Positions 24,333-36,647 of a stretch of 64,000 nt of DNA are shown one piece after another. Numbering within the stretch: the stretch's first letter is position 1; every line of letters starts with the position of its first letter. This DNA is from Fasciolopsis buskii (Eukaryota; Platyhelminthes; Trematoda; Plagiorchiida; Fasciolidae). The position numbers and the translations under genes were made by a program. The stretch covers positions 166,103-230,102 of the forward strand of contig LUCM01004688.1 in assembly GCA_008360955.1 (NCBI GenBank), read 5' to 3'. Under the pieces are notes generated by a model. It saw only the letters and a list, made by a program, of their open reading frames with translations, was not told the DNA's origin and did not search any database.

Positions 24333-26444
24333 GTATGTTGACAATTACGTGCGTGTATGAATGCGATTGCCTCTCAGGGCACCGACATTTTTGTGAATTA
24401 AAAGATTATTACTCATGAGTAAAGAAATGAATTTAATAATGTAACAAACTTAATGTCTGCGTTAAGCCCAACCGAGTGTGCTCAGTACACGTAGTACCTT
24501 TAAACAATGGTATTTACCAAAAATATACCTAGAATTTATGAATCTAGGGAGAACGGTAACCATTCTATCAATTAACAGAGGGCACAGACAAGCCATAAGA
24601 ATGGGTGCTTTATTTCTGTTTAGGCGGTATATATCTACGTTTGGACCGAGGTCTAGGTTTTATGGACAGTCTAATGTGTAGTCACGGTCACTAGCACGAA
24701 TTTCTACCTATCTCCTGGTGTGTACTACTTATCCATATGTGCAGAGCCCCCCTGTACCGCAGGTGAATCTTAAACCATGTCACCCAAAATGTCCTTCGCA
24801 TCAAACTCTGCGGCATTTTTCTGGTGGAAGTCAAACTTGTCGATCGCCAAAAGGCCTGTTAGAAGTGGTCAACCTGACTCCGAGTTATTCACTGGGTAGG
24901 TAGGAGCAAGGTGACATGCTCGATAGTAGTAGTAAATGAGAGACTGGTGACCACAACAGAGGTTTCTGTGAGTAGAGTAGGGTCATGTGCATCAAATACG
25001 TTTCCGCCTACAAATGGCGTATTGTTGAGAATGTTTTCACTGCGAAACACCACAAAAGTCCTCTTATGTCAGTGTGACTTGACTGGCGTGGTCCTCAGTT
25101 CAGTATAAATATTAACTCTTTGTCTCCTTTCGAAAGACTAAAAGCAACCAGGGGCGCATGAACTGAATTACCATGTCATGGTAGCTGCTTGAATCTTGAG
25201 AATTAGGCATCCGAACTGCGGCGTTCAAGGGACGTATGAACCGAAGTATCTCTGACCGACTCGAAACGGTTCGTGAACGCCTTAATTTGCCTTAGTGAAT
25301 TGTAGAACAGGTCATTCAACCAAAACCTTGCAGTGGGATCTTTGCTTTAGCTTACTAATCCTGTTTGGGAAGTCAAGCGCAGATGATAATTATGTATTTG
25401 ATGGGCAGACGACCACTTATAGAGAAATCTGGGACAGGTAACATGTGTGGCAAACTTGAAGGAGAAATCTGTTTTCTTTTTCTTCTCGCTTGTACTGTTT
25501 TCCTCCTTCACCATGACCTCCATGGCACAATCCGTAATCAGCTTGGTGTAGAATGCGAATAAAATAGTAAGGGATTAGTCACTAAATTCAAGTAGTGCCT
25601 GTATCATAGACAACACTTGTCGCTTCGTATGAATATTGTCATCACTGTTATTAATAGCACAACAATTAGTGATTAAAAATTTGAACGAAATTCACTATCT
25701 GCAAAATCTATGCAATGGAGCACACCACTGAACTGGATTTATGACTTTCCATTCTTACTACCACCATGCCAGTAACACCCACTCTTTTGTGAGCTTCGTA
25801 AGTGACGAAACGCCCTGCTTGGTTCATTTATCGTCAATGTGATGAGAAAACTGAAATAACACATTCAGTGGCACGGTCAAGTTGCGGCAACTTAGACTTG
25901 GTTATTTTGACTCTTAGGCTAAGACCTAAACCGGCCTTGTTGATAGAACGAAATGACCAGTTGAATGCCGAATGGAACAGAACGTGGTCATAGAAAACAG
26001 ATTATTGTATAACTAACAAATCTCCCATTTCTAATGCCGTCTGACTTGGCTATTCTTGACTTGACTAACGAAAAAGGGGACGATTACCGGTTGGAAAGCT
26101 GTTCGATGTGTGATCTATGCTTTGATAGTTGATGAAGTTAGTTTGATTTGTTAACTTTCATCACAGCAAAACTCGAAGAAGATTATCGATAGCCGCATTT
26201 GGAGCCACAATTTAGCATACGAAACGTGATTGTAATCTGGTGGTTAAATTTGAATAGAACAGTAGATTTCCATAACAGGAAGCCACATTTTTATGTATAG
26301 GATCATCTGCGTTCGCAGTTATTAACAGTAAAAGCAGACATTCAGCAGTTCAAAGAACGATCGGATTCAATTAAATAACTCCAAGCTTTTTGCTTGCTCA
26401 TCCCTACCGAACTAGTCAGACATCTTGTTCTCATTTCCCACTAG
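24333..26444 (+). other. Intron of the Slo gene (2.1 kb)
   Basis: GTATGT donor; acceptor TTCTCATTTCCCACTAG. A segment around 24718-24850 resembles 40385-40500 and is probably a diverged repeat. Nothing else is recognised. Confidence 0.7.
24718..24850 (+). repeat. Diverged unclassified repeat, copy 1
   Basis: TGTACTACTT, a C-rich CCCCCCTGTACCGCAGGTGAA, and CCAAAATGTCCTTCGCATCA followed by AACTCTGCGG recur in the same order at 40385-40500. Both copies lie in plus orientation. It could be the 5' part of a non-LTR element, since the second copy lies upstream of one. Similarity judged by eye is roughly 60%. Confidence 0.4.
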
Positions 26445-26527
26445 GATCCGTCAAAGTGCATCTATCACGCGCTCGGCTGGTTCCCCTATCGGCACTCGGA
26501 AAAGAAATGAACCGATTAATTCAGCAG
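26445..26527 (+). CDS. slo: Slo/BK-family K+ channel, exon g (RCK2 beta-strand)
   Basis: Encodes the end of codon 503 and residues 504-530. GSVKVHLSRARLVPL resembles the Slo1 segment RDRCRVAQLALLDGP, resuming the family match after the insertion of the previous exon; ALGKEMNRLIQQ occupies the place of the following loop. Acceptor CCCACTAG/GA, donor CAGCAG/GTAAGC. Incoming phase 1 and outgoing phase 0 match the neighbours. Conservation is weaker than in exons b and c, but position, phase and splice sites support it. Confidence 0.85.
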
Positions 26528-28328
26528 GTAAGCTGAGAAAATTCTTTTCAAACCACCTTCACATATACAAATCTTAGTAGGGATCTTATTTGCTTATGAC
26601 CGTTCATATTTTGAAACAAGCATAAGGAACTACGAGACGCATTTCTAAGCTACATTGGTCCATGACAATCCGGGGACAGTTTCGATTCTTCGGAGTGCAG
26701 ATTTGGCAAATTCACCATCGTTAATTCGATCACTGCGACACTCCATCTCTTTGTCAATAGTTTCATCCGTTTGTTTCACTCGTTTTATCCTACGTGATTT
26801 ATAAAATATATAAAGGTGTTCCTGCGTTTAACATTTCACCGTCATCATGCGACCGACGGCAAAGTGAGCAAAATGACTTGGTAAATCTGTTTTTTCTATA
26901 TTTTCAACGAGTGACAGCAATGAGGTCCTTGACATGCGGTTTGCTGATGATGAATTAGCCTAAGTGAGATATACAAATAAAAACCGAATGGGACATCAAT
27001 ATGATAAGTTGTTTTCTTGGAACTGATGGTGTTTCGGCGTGAGATAATTATGACGGGATACAAAAGGGACAATTTCATATTAACTGCAATTTATTTTCCA
27101 AAGCGATACGTGTTAGTGTGACCAGTTTGTGTCGTTTCGCTATTCGTTTTTCTTCATTCTAAACCGCGGTTATTAGGTCGTAACGACTTCTTGAAATTAC
27201 CCGGTTTTCGGTAACGCACTGGGCTAGTAAGGTCCGAATATTCTCGACCAAGTTCACTTGGAAGCTGCGAGTCTGTCAGTCCATTATCGGGATTTTCGGA
27301 TAACTTAAATACTGTAAACGTAAACATTGTAACAAAGTGCAATGTGAGCGTAGATAAAAGGCCAGTGATCATTTGACTTTTTTCTTCGTTTCATTATGAT
27401 CACGTCGCTTATCCACACTGATGTCTAGTGCGTTGTTGCTTTTTCCGCTTTCTCGAAACACCCGTGTGGAGGGTAGACGCGAAATGATACCTTGGTTAAC
27501 GAAGACGTACTTTTTAGTTGCATACATACAATCATTTCAATCAATCACTATGTACTCGGTAATACCAACTAGTGCAACAAACATTTCAAAACTCTGAATA
27601 TGCAGTGAGAAGTTTGATTTACCACAATTCGAAAGCAGTTTCTGAACGCGATGGGTATTTTGTACACCCGCACTCAGAGCGTCTTGAGAATGAGGTGATC
27701 TGTATTGAAGAGTGTGAAGACATTTTATCGCTCCTCGGTCGGAACCATGATCACCAAGGAAATTTGATGCTTACTGAAGAGAAAAATTAATTTGCATGTG
27801 TTTTATGCTGGCTATTAAAACTGGGTTTCAACTAAGGGGCAATATTTTAAGTAACAGAAAGTATTGCTTGGCTGTGTTGTCTGAACACTCACAATAACTC
27901 ATCAAATGTCTACGATGAAATTCAACCACCAGGTCATAGTCTACCCATCATTAAGTAAGATAAAAACAGCACCACATGTTTTCTGGACTACCATCAATAG
28001 TTCGCAGTTCTTATTTCCAGTTTCCATTCAGATTTCTATTTCCGACCCACATCATGAAACATATGACTGATTTGACCAATCACCCCGATCTCCTACATAG
28101 AACGAACTGTGCAAAAATAACTCTTAGGAATATAACTTAAAATGACAGGGTTCACTTAATTTTCTTATGTTGAACATGAAAAACAGAGGCAAGTGATCGA
28201 TTTCCGTCTCATTGGCTTTACAGTAGTACTTGTCTTTCACGTTTCCTTACCGAATGCACTAAGAACTATCTGCATCTGTTTTTCGTGATTAATATCCCTG
28301 TGGTTACGTAATGTTCATCAAATTGCAG
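26528..28328 (+). other. Intron of the Slo gene (1.8 kb)
   Basis: GTAAGC donor; acceptor CATCAAATTGCAG. No exon, repeat or RNA gene recognised. Confidence 0.7.
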
Positions 28329-28547
28329 GTAGACATGGACCTGACATTTGATCAGATGTTCTTCATCGTCCTACAAGAGACGGGGACAATTTGCGTCGGT
28401 CTGTACCGTCGAGTCGAAGATGTGATAGAAGACGAGAACCGAAACATACCGGACATTGAAGAGTCATTCAGAGAGCTAGGCGCTCAGATCCCGCGATATG
28501 TGTACACCTTTCCGGACGAGAAGACACGCATATTTCCGGATGATCAG
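28329..28547 (+). CDS. slo: Slo/BK-family K+ channel, exon h (end of RCK2)
   Basis: Encodes residues 531-603. FFIVLQETGTICVGLYRRVE matches Slo1 [21 protein letters not shown], and RYVYTFPDEKTRIFPDDQ matches Slo1 RYVITNPPYEFELVPTDL near the end of the channel core. Between them is an acidic loop (DVIEDENRNIPDIEES) where Slo1 has a shorter neutral one. Acceptor AATTGCAG/GTA and donor GATCAG/GTCAGC, phase 0 at both ends. The donor is somewhat weak; if it were not used, the frame would add VSRSR and stop at 28565. Confidence 0.93.
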
Positions 28548-30043
28548 GTCAGCAGATCTCGGTAGCGTTGCCAAGTATAAGGGGTATATTTGGAATGAGT
28601 GCCGCTCATTCAGTGACTGCACACAGACCTGCATCATTTCCCACGTTATTTCGAGATTACATTAAAACCCTTCGGATTTATGTCAAAAATATCCGTATTC
28701 CAGCAAGAAAAAGTCTCTTTTTCACAAGATCTGACGAGAGCACAACTGCTCGCAAAATATAGAGTATTGCACTATTATTCAGTGAATCTTAAATTGCACA
28801 CGGATAAATGTGCCCATGTGGAATCGATCATGTTTCAGACCTATGGAAAGAGGCCTTAACAAATTACTCGAATAACATTTCAGATCAGGCTTACCGTACC
28901 TCCAAAATAATGATACAGATCAATGCTCGCTTTATTTTAGCTATCTTTCTGATTGGCTACTTCGTATCTGTACTGTCTAATTTGGTCAAGTTGATGGTGA
29001 GCGTTTTCAGCTATTTTTGTATTACTTTTCCATACATTAGTTTAGTCATTTACCACGTGATACTGTCAACGTACGGATAGGATGAACGAGATCAGATAGT
29101 TCTTTCAAGTCTATCCCATGACACAATCGCATGATTCCTGGATGTTGACATCTCTGGTAGGATAACCATTTGTTGAAAGTTGACTGCATGTTCACCTCTC
29201 ATTTCCATTCAGGTTACCACTCGGGTAACCTCGTCCGGAACTGCTATGCATATGTGGTATGGTAAGTAAAGATGAGGTTATAGGAGATCACAATAGAAAA
29301 TAACTGTGGTTTGATGGTTTTCAAACGATGGGCTGTGCATATCCAACGTCAACTTACCGGTGAAAACCAAGGAACCAACGTATACAATGGATTCATTTAT
29401 TTTGGGAATCATCAGCACATATTAACTGACGGTTATCAAGTGCGCAAGGTTTCTGTCATCACTAGAGGCCAGATGTTCGAATTCCATATCTGCTTCTCAC
29501 ATTTTTCGCAGATGGCAATGAGGTATCACTCTCCTTTGTACCAAGTAAGACTGCGGGTAGTCTTGCGCCTTTTTAAATTTAACCATCCTGGCTGTTGGTC
29601 TCTTGATTCTTCCAGTAAGCTTTGGATTCTACGGCGGTATCCTCTTCCAACGCAATCCGATTTCAAATAGTCATTATCAATAAAATTATAATATTAAAAC
29701 AAGCATTCGTCAGTCCAAGAGCCTAACATGTTTGATACCTTCTATGTGATTTGATTTTTCACTCCCGCTAAATGGACTACTGAAACCGAGGGATTTGTAT
29801 AGCAGTTTCACTCGATGAAAACTTTTAATTCATTCGCTTTTGTGAAAGTTGTGCAACTCAACTATTTATCCCCATATTTTTGCCCACGTATGCGGATTCC
29901 CGTTTCTCAGGTATACTGTTTCACTGCTGTCACAGAAAAGCACGAAGTCGAATGGCAGATTTAAATCGACACAGTCGGACTGGGCTAAACCGGTTTGGTT
30001 GCTTCTATGGAACAAATCAAGACAACACATTAATTTAACTCAG
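28548..30043 (+). other. Intron of the Slo gene (1.5 kb)
   Basis: GTCAGC donor; acceptor TTTAACTCAG. An open frame at 28808-29080 with hydrophobic stretches overlaps it but has no splice-consistent link to the channel. No repeats recognised. Confidence 0.55.
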
Positions 30044-30061
30044 GTTTTATGCATGGACTGA
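30044..30061 (+). CDS. slo: Slo/BK-family K+ channel, putative last exon i (18 nt with stop)
   Basis: Reads VLCMD then TGA after an acceptor ATTTAACTCAG. Joined in phase 0 to exon h it gives FPDDQVLCMD, which lines up with the Slo1 ending VPTDLIFCLMQFD. The protein would therefore stop just where the folded RCK2 domain of Slo1 ends, without the long tail of vertebrate and fly channels. It is tiny, so it rests on one acceptor, correct phase and four or five similar residues. A different frame over the same acceptor stays open to 30377 (see findings). Confidence 0.6.
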   Translation, partial: VLCMD

Positions 30062-30306
30062 CGCTCGGCTCTGTCGATCTACCCGTGGAGGAAGGATTGC
30101 TTTTCAGTTTAACGCTTTTAAGTATTTTCGCGCAACCGAATCCGAAGCACGACAATCTGCCGACCGTTCGGAAGGTGCGAGTTATGCATTGCACTATCAG
30201 CCGACTAATTTCATAACAGTGCAAAATGCAACAAGCACAATTCGGACTTTCATTCAATGTGAATGGATTCAGAAATGTCTGTGGTTAGCCGAGACAATTT
30301 TCGTAG

Positions 30307-30450
30307 CAGACATACATGCATACGTACACACACATACATACGTGCGCAGATACACACAAACATCCTTACATACATGAATATATATATATATATGTATACA
30401 TAATTGCCTTCAGCTGTACATGTGCTGGTGTGTGTGCGTATGTGTGTGTG
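30307..30450 (+). repeat. Mixed CATA / TA / GTGT microsatellite cluster
   Basis: Imperfect ACATACAT and CACACA units run into a (TA)n core near 30380-30400 and then into GTGTGTGTGCGTATGTGTG. The two purine-pyrimidine halves are partly complementary. Confidence 0.8.
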
Positions 30451-31496
30451 GAATATCAAGGCCAAGGATATAAATTCACCGATTTTCCCTCAACTTCTAT
30501 TTTGTGTATCTTCCCAAAGCTCTTTTCCCAATGTGCAAAATCTCTGACGAAGTCCTCTTTGATACTGTTGTCGATAATCCCAGAGATTAGGCAGTTCCAG
30601 TCAGCTATTACTGACTTAACGAATTTCAATACATTAGTACACAGTGCCTTTGTATTACTGGCTTTTAAAAGGTTAGAAACCACGCTTGCACAATGAACAA
30701 TCTCCGTGACTGATAACACCACCTTAAAAGATTAACCAGCAAAGTATTTAGGAATGGGACGATACAGATAGGCAAATATTTTAGAAGTTTGTGAGAATAA
30801 AGAGTCAAAGTAATACAACACTGGCGAAGGCATTCGACAACGGCTTGAGTGAAAGCAACAAGGAATCAGAGTGCAGAATATAAAAAGCCATATTAGGTAC
30901 GAGCAAGATCAAAAGTAAATATGGTTGAATGGGTGATCATCCAGACAGAAGACGAATGAGCAATGATCTGTGTCACTCATAAATTTTCACTGAATGACAA
31001 CGAAAGTAAAAACGGAATACCACAAGGGATTTGTGAAATGCACCATGCAAGCAAAATCACAAAGCAGTCCACCAGTAAGGATAAAAGAATCCAGTTAACA
31101 TTTAAATTTCAGATCCGTAATCATGCACAAGGCAAACAGCGACAAGGTAACGCCATTTAGCAAAATAATTCAGTATGGGATTCCTTTGAGCTGGTCTAAT
31201 TTTCCGGCTGTCGAATAGCCTTCAAATGGGTATTCCTCTGACTTGTCTGTCATCTATTATCGATTTTTGCGCAATTTGTGAACGATAAACATGACAGTCT
31301 CAGATGGCTAAAATCATCCAGGTGAAAGCCAGTTAACCGGGACTTTCATGGGCAGGCTTAGCACGGGGATTTTCTAACCTTATTCAAACAGTTTCTTATT
31401 TTATCAGAGCACGGACAACTTTCTTTTACACTACAAGATCGACTGATACGTTAGCCAAAGCTATACTATTCCTGCACCGAGTGTGAAGCAGTAAAT

Positions 31497-31523
31497 TATA
31501 TATATGTATATATATATATATAA
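31497..31523 (+). repeat. (TA)n microsatellite
   Basis: TATATATGTATATATATATATA-type run of about 27 bases in non-coding DNA. Confidence 0.8.
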
Positions 31524-34160
31524 CGTATAGCTTACTATGCAACAGATTTATGTATAAATTCATTATACAATACGAATAACCACTGAGGATTCACTATTGA
31601 GCCGGACAATAAACTATACCAGTATGCAACCGACTACCATGAAACCAATAGTTAGTGGCTTGTGAGTACAAAAAATAGTCAGCTGCTCATTCCGAACTAA
31701 CTACTTTATCACTTCACTAATCATTTGTCTTGCACGAATTTGTCGCTTCTTTTTTGGAGCTGGTCACTGGCCACGGATGAGGCGACGTTCGAAGAGATAA
31801 AAGTCATGAAAAATGGCGAGGAGACAGGTTTAATAACTGGACAATAGCACTTGATGCGCCCACATTCCTAGAATCAACTGCTTTTGATAAATCCAATAAT
31901 CCGAAATATTACTCCAGCTGTTGATCAGTTTACAAACCAACTCCTCGGTAACTGCACAGCGGATGGAATAGTTAGAGCGGAAAGTATTTTGAACAACAGT
32001 AGATAGTAGTGTAATAGTAAAGCAGATTAAAAGCAACTATTTTGGTTCATGTTGAACACATTTAAAGATATTTTGTGAAAAGTTTCAAATGCCGAATGAC
32101 AGATGTCCCAGAACCAACACCGCGCCTACTTTTAGGTCGGTCAATGACAGACGTCTTGAATTCAGCCCCCATCTTGCGTATCGTTCTCGCAGATTTAGGC
32201 AGTCGTGTTCCAATTTAAGCACGAATTTCGTCTTCCACGATTACCCATTCCTAGTTATATAAATATGAACAATGAACTAAAGAGGAAGAGGATCGGTCCC
32301 CTTATTAATAATTGGTACTTTAGCGGGGTCCGCCATTTTCAGATGGCTTAGCATATGAGTTTCATTTATATTACATGAAGTTTAGTGCTCTTGATTTTAT
32401 TTTTAAACGAAATGCCGCACATTTGCATGCATTATTGTGAATGCCAATTGAGGATTCCCGTCGAAATAGTTGTTCTACTGTTATACAGGGGGGCAAGCAA
32501 CGTTTGTAATTTAAATTTGCAAAATGAGGACCAATGTCTACACATGACTTTGTCATCAGGCACATGCTGATTTGCGGTCTTGGGTCGTTAGTTTGAAGGC
32601 CATCACAATGGATGGCACCTGAACCTACGTTTACCTTGTACGCTTATGCTACTCGTGAGTGGTTAGTTTCTGACGGTGAAAAATATTCCGCGCATCTTGT
32701 GCATCCCAAACAGAATGCGAATAATTTTGCTTTGTGCATGCAAATTGTTGAGAAGCGAAACGGAAACAGCTAAATCCAGCGCATCGTAGATGATTATTGT
32801 TGTTTTCAAGCTCCTCAAATTGAATACCTGGAGTCACAAAACTGACAGAAGACAGAAAAGAAGATAAATTTGCTCGTAAAATTGCGAAATTAAGCGGAAA
32901 AAAGATGTTTCACTAGGTGGACGCCTTCTGTACTGTTAAAAATAAAACGTGACGATTTATGAATGGAGATTTGCAAAAAGACAACAAAGTGTGATGAACT
33001 GATTCAACACTTATTGAGATTTTCCGCTGTAAGATGGACGCTGACTGAGTTAGTCCCCGGAAATCCATTTAATTTAAGACACGATCCTGCGTAAAGGCCA
33101 CTGGCTGATGTAACGTGGCAAACACAACCTCTGTGAAGCTGTTTTTTAATCTTCTGATTTTCAGTATTAGTTCGAAATGTTTGACTAGGTTAGTGTGGTG
33201 GTTTGATATAGTTAGGTGCCAGACAGCCAGAGGAAAGGGACAGTCTGCTTCATTTTGCTTGACTGTGGTGAATTTCATTGTCGATCATGACAACCCTTGA
33301 AACAACTCGCTAACGCCCGTTGAGCAAAGAAGTGCTTTGTTTTATCAGCACACACGTCACAAAAATTTCACTTAGAGGAGAGATAACGCAGGATCAAAGA
33401 GGCTGTGAATCCGCATCTAGCATTCGATTTTCAAGTTTGATTTCTGTGTCTAAGTGGATAACTGCGAAGTATGTCTTTACTGAGCGCTCCAACAAAAGGC
33501 AACCTGTGATGCGAAATAATCTATTTCCGTTTGGGCGAAAAGTGGGGCTGCCTGCTGATGGAGTACACATTAGCAAGGCCTGCAGCCTATCGAAATTAAA
33601 CGATTAGACATAGCTGTAGAGGTGCTACGTTAGTGTTACGTACTGATACCAGCTATGCTAATATATTTCTATTCCTAAGTTAGTGTTATGTCGTCAAACA
33701 AAAGTCCACTTTTTTAAATAGGCTAATCATTCTGGTCATGCTGGAAGTGAAGTGACGACATAGTGAACTGTACTGACTCTCTCCTTCAGTTTACACTTTT
33801 TGATTGACTTAGCTTTTCGCAAACGATGGAATTCATCAAAAACGCCAGTTCTGATCTCCTTGCTATTGGTCAGTTCCTCCTGCAGCTGTTTACAAATGGC
33901 CTCAGAAACTTGGGAAAACGTTACTTTGCATTGTCAGATAAAGAGGATATCAGACTGCTTTGTCGACGTTTTAGCTATTTCAGTATGAGAAGTTAATGAA
34001 ACGTTTCGACCCGGCACATACGACTCACAAGCAACAGTGTGCTCTACTGGACTGGAATTAACGAGGTATGTACCTTGCCTCTCTTCAAAGCTGTAAGGCA
34101 CCACAGTTTGCAGTTAAGGACAAAATGTAAAAAAACAACCCAGTGATTTCGGTTAGTCTA

Positions 34161-34262
34161 GACGGGATCTGGTAGCACAGTGGTAAAACACTCGCCAGCC
34201 ACTTGGAAACACCGGGTCCAACCCAAGATCGTCGTAGCCAGTGAAATTCACGGCATCATATG
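34161..34262 (+). repeat. tRNA-derived repeat, family C
   Basis: A-box-like GGTAGCACAGTGGTAAAACA and B-box-like CCGGGTCCAACCC about 35 bases apart, followed by a unique body with GTGAAATTCACGGCATCATA. The head differs from families A and B. Not a functional tRNA gene, as no matching acceptor stem is visible. Confidence 0.6.
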
Positions 34263-34289
34263 AAACAAAAAAAACGATTTCATATGACT

Positions 34290-34400
34290 TCAACCTGAAG
34301 GCCACTGGTTCGATTCAGCTCACCGCCGCCCGACTTCCCTGTTTGGTAGTCTTCGGTTGGCCGCCACTCCTTTCCCGAATGTGGTGTTAAGTCAACAGGT
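34290..34400 (+). repeat. Diverged SINE B-like fragment
   Basis: TGGTTCGATTCAGCTCACCG then CCGCCCGACTTCCCTGTTTG has the order B-box, CACCGCC, ACTTCCCC found in family B copies, with many changes and no recognisable tail. It directly follows the family C repeat. Confidence 0.5.
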
Positions 34401-34903
34401 CGGTTGGATTGAGTCCATTGGTAAACCTGCTGATTGTCCTAAATTCATGATTCACTGACCATCCACTTTCTTATGTGAAAATAATCATGAAGGATTGCGG
34501 AAACCGCATTCAAACGAAGCCGAAATCAATGCCCTACATAGCCTGAGAGGTGAAAACGCGGACTTGTTGTGTTTTTATTGACCGTTGTGCGTACTGAACA
34601 ATAATAGGTGAGTGAAGTGAATATCGCGTCGATGACTGACTAGCTGCCGGGCTGGTCTGATTGATAGATAGTGTGCTATCAGTAATTGGTAGATGTAGAA
34701 ATGACGTATGATGAGAACAAAGGTTTGTTGACACGTGCGTCAAAATCGCACTGATGAGTTGAAAATGTAAATTTGTCATTGATTATTGTTAACAAAACCA
34801 CTTCCGGTAATTGGATCAGATGATTAAAACTTCCAGGGAGGTTTCTAACTCCCTAGTAACTGGGTGATTCAAAAACATGAATCACAGAAACCACACAGTG
34901 AGC

Positions 34904-34912
34904 ATTATTATT

Positions 34913-34948
<36 letters not shown>

Positions 34949-34999
34949 GCTACTGCTGCTGCTGATGATGATGATGGTGATGGTGAGGATGATAATGAT
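34904..34999 (+). repeat. Composite trinucleotide microsatellite (ATT/GTT/GCT/GAT)
   Basis: Runs of ATT, then about twelve GTT, then GCT, then GAT/GGT units follow one another without break. Open frames through it encode Val, Ala and Asp runs and are not considered genes. Confidence 0.9.
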
Positions 35000-35960
35000 T
35001 TGGTTATACTCAGCAATTATTCTATGAAAATTATGGTGTATACACCATTAGGAAAAAAGGGATCAAAGTGGAACAGTTCTGCTCTCAAAACTAGAACCGC
35101 CTAATGAAGCATACCAATATTTTGGATTTATTCGCACAATGTCCCGTTGCTCGTTAAAGCAATGGAAAAAAAACTGCCCCAATTATACTTCTTTCCTATT
35201 ACTAATACCGGCACAGCTCAGTTTTGGCCTGAGTTCCACTGCGTAAATATCGGGGGTAGAATTGGTGATATGAAATGAAACGTCTCTTCCTTCGTGTGTT
35301 GAGCGTATACACGATACAATGGTTTGTAAAGCACTGGTGAAACTGTTAAGATTATGAAGAATTTAAAATTCTTATATCGAACTCCTTGTACTGCAGACAC
35401 GATAGGGTAAATTTATACCTAATACTTCTTTGAGAGCATCCAAGTCATCGAAAGTGTTTTTTAGTGCGGTTAGCTAATTTTCTTTCTAACATCGGCTAAA
35501 GTTTAATCCGAGATATTTATCTTGAGGCAGGATTTCTACTGGAGCTTTGGGTGTATGTTGTTTGACGCCGAAGGTTCATCAACGATTGCAACAATCCCCT
35601 TGAAGACACCGCACGATTCCGTTGGTAATGGCGTTCGATAGTGGTGTATTGTTGGGCGTGCACGGAAACACACGCATACATCTATTAGTCGATGATTGAT
35701 CCTGTAGAATAAGCGAACAGCCTTCATTCAGGCATGGACCAGATGACAGACGCGGTTTGAACTGACCCAACCGCAGGATTCGATTGTTCCGAGAATTCAC
35801 GTGAGGGCTCGCGTTTTGCTGGGGCTTATGCTTCTGCGCGTTTGCCATGTACGATCTGGCTACTTTCGCGTTGATTTATTCTCGTTTTTCCATTTTGTCG
35901 TTTACTTCCTGTATGGATGTAAATCATTTTCCAAGGATCGGGTCAAGGACAGCAGAATTC
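35000..35960. other. No identified gene; unexplained minus-strand ORF at 35579-35848
   Basis: The minus-strand frame 35848-35579 is 89 codons, basic and Cys/Asn-rich, with no motif I recognise. A second open frame lies on the same strand in another register (35536-35727). This overlap and the base composition, higher in GC than the surroundings, hint at an old transposon gag-like or other coding relic, but I cannot name it. Confidence 0.35.
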
Positions 35961-35984
35961 TGTCGTGACGATGACCGGCGATTG

Positions 35985-36055
35985 GAGGGAGGATTCGAAC
36001 CCTTGACCTTCAGATTGAAACGATCTGGATATTGATCGCTTGACCAGTTGAAAAA
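35985..36055 (-). repeat. tRNA-like segment of a short repeat
   Basis: On the minus strand, TGGTCAAGCGATCAATATCC gives an A-box-like block and GGTCAAGGGTTCGAATCCTC a strong B box, with about 40 bases between. CGCCGGTCATCG follows as in SINE B, so it may be a diverged member of that family. Confidence 0.55.
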
Positions 36056-36647
36056 ACGACTACAGGAGTTACACATTAGACAAATAAAAAGGAACAGTTT
36101 TGCTTCTTTTGCAACTGTCCGGAATGCGATCTGACAAGCACTGACATGATACGCATCTGACACGTATGCGTGCAAGGAACAATCCAAATCCGAATGAAGC
36201 GAGCAGACTAGGCTGTGCGTGAAATGGTCCAGTCATTCTTTTTGCGCTCTGAATTCGCCAAAGTTTCATGCTAAAATGTCAGTCTATCTGTAACAGAATT
36301 ACTCTGACTTCGTGTTTTCATTCATAGATAGCGTCAATTGTAAACGGTTTGCAGTTGTTAAGCGATAAAAAACTAACACCAGTTTTTTTGCGCTCCAGAG
36401 TAGCAAAAATCAGGAGAAAGACTTGAAATCCGATGTGACGCCGTTCCAAACGACATACTGTGGTCCATTCTCGGTGGTTGTAGACCTTAAACATGTCACG
36501 GTTTGATTGTCTCAGCAAAGGCTATCCAATAAATGGAGGTGAGATTAAAAAAATACTAGAGAAAGACAAAACTGATGAAAAAACAAATGGTTGTTATTTA
36601 GATGAAAGGCAACATTTCAGTGAACTAAGAAATAGGAGATTGAATGT

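Larger units (their letters stand above)
30062..34160. other. No identifiable gene (3' flank of the Slo gene, microsatellites)
   Basis: Contains the mixed CATA/TG repeat at 30307-30450 and a TA repeat at 31497. An AATAAA hexamer at about 30796 could be the polyadenylation signal of the Slo transcript, about 730 bases after the stop; this is only a possibility. Open frames up to 126 codons lie over the microsatellite and are not credible genes. Confidence 0.5.

Noticed and set aside
28808..29080. 90-codon frame with two hydrophobic stretches after exon h
   Set aside because: Lies in the last Slo intron, no splice phase linking it to the channel and no family match; likely chance.
5840..30061. 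Assignment to Slo2/KCNT instead of Slo1
   Set aside because: The FYAAG segment alone could fit Slo2, but DSTGLFYW, VMPLRST, SPLSRAYLRAAG and DKESILCTLNI are Slo1-type motifs.
3525..36055. Genuine tRNA genes
   Set aside because: A- and B-box-like sequences occur, but none folds into a complete cloverleaf with matched acceptor stem by eye, and each is attached to a repeat body.
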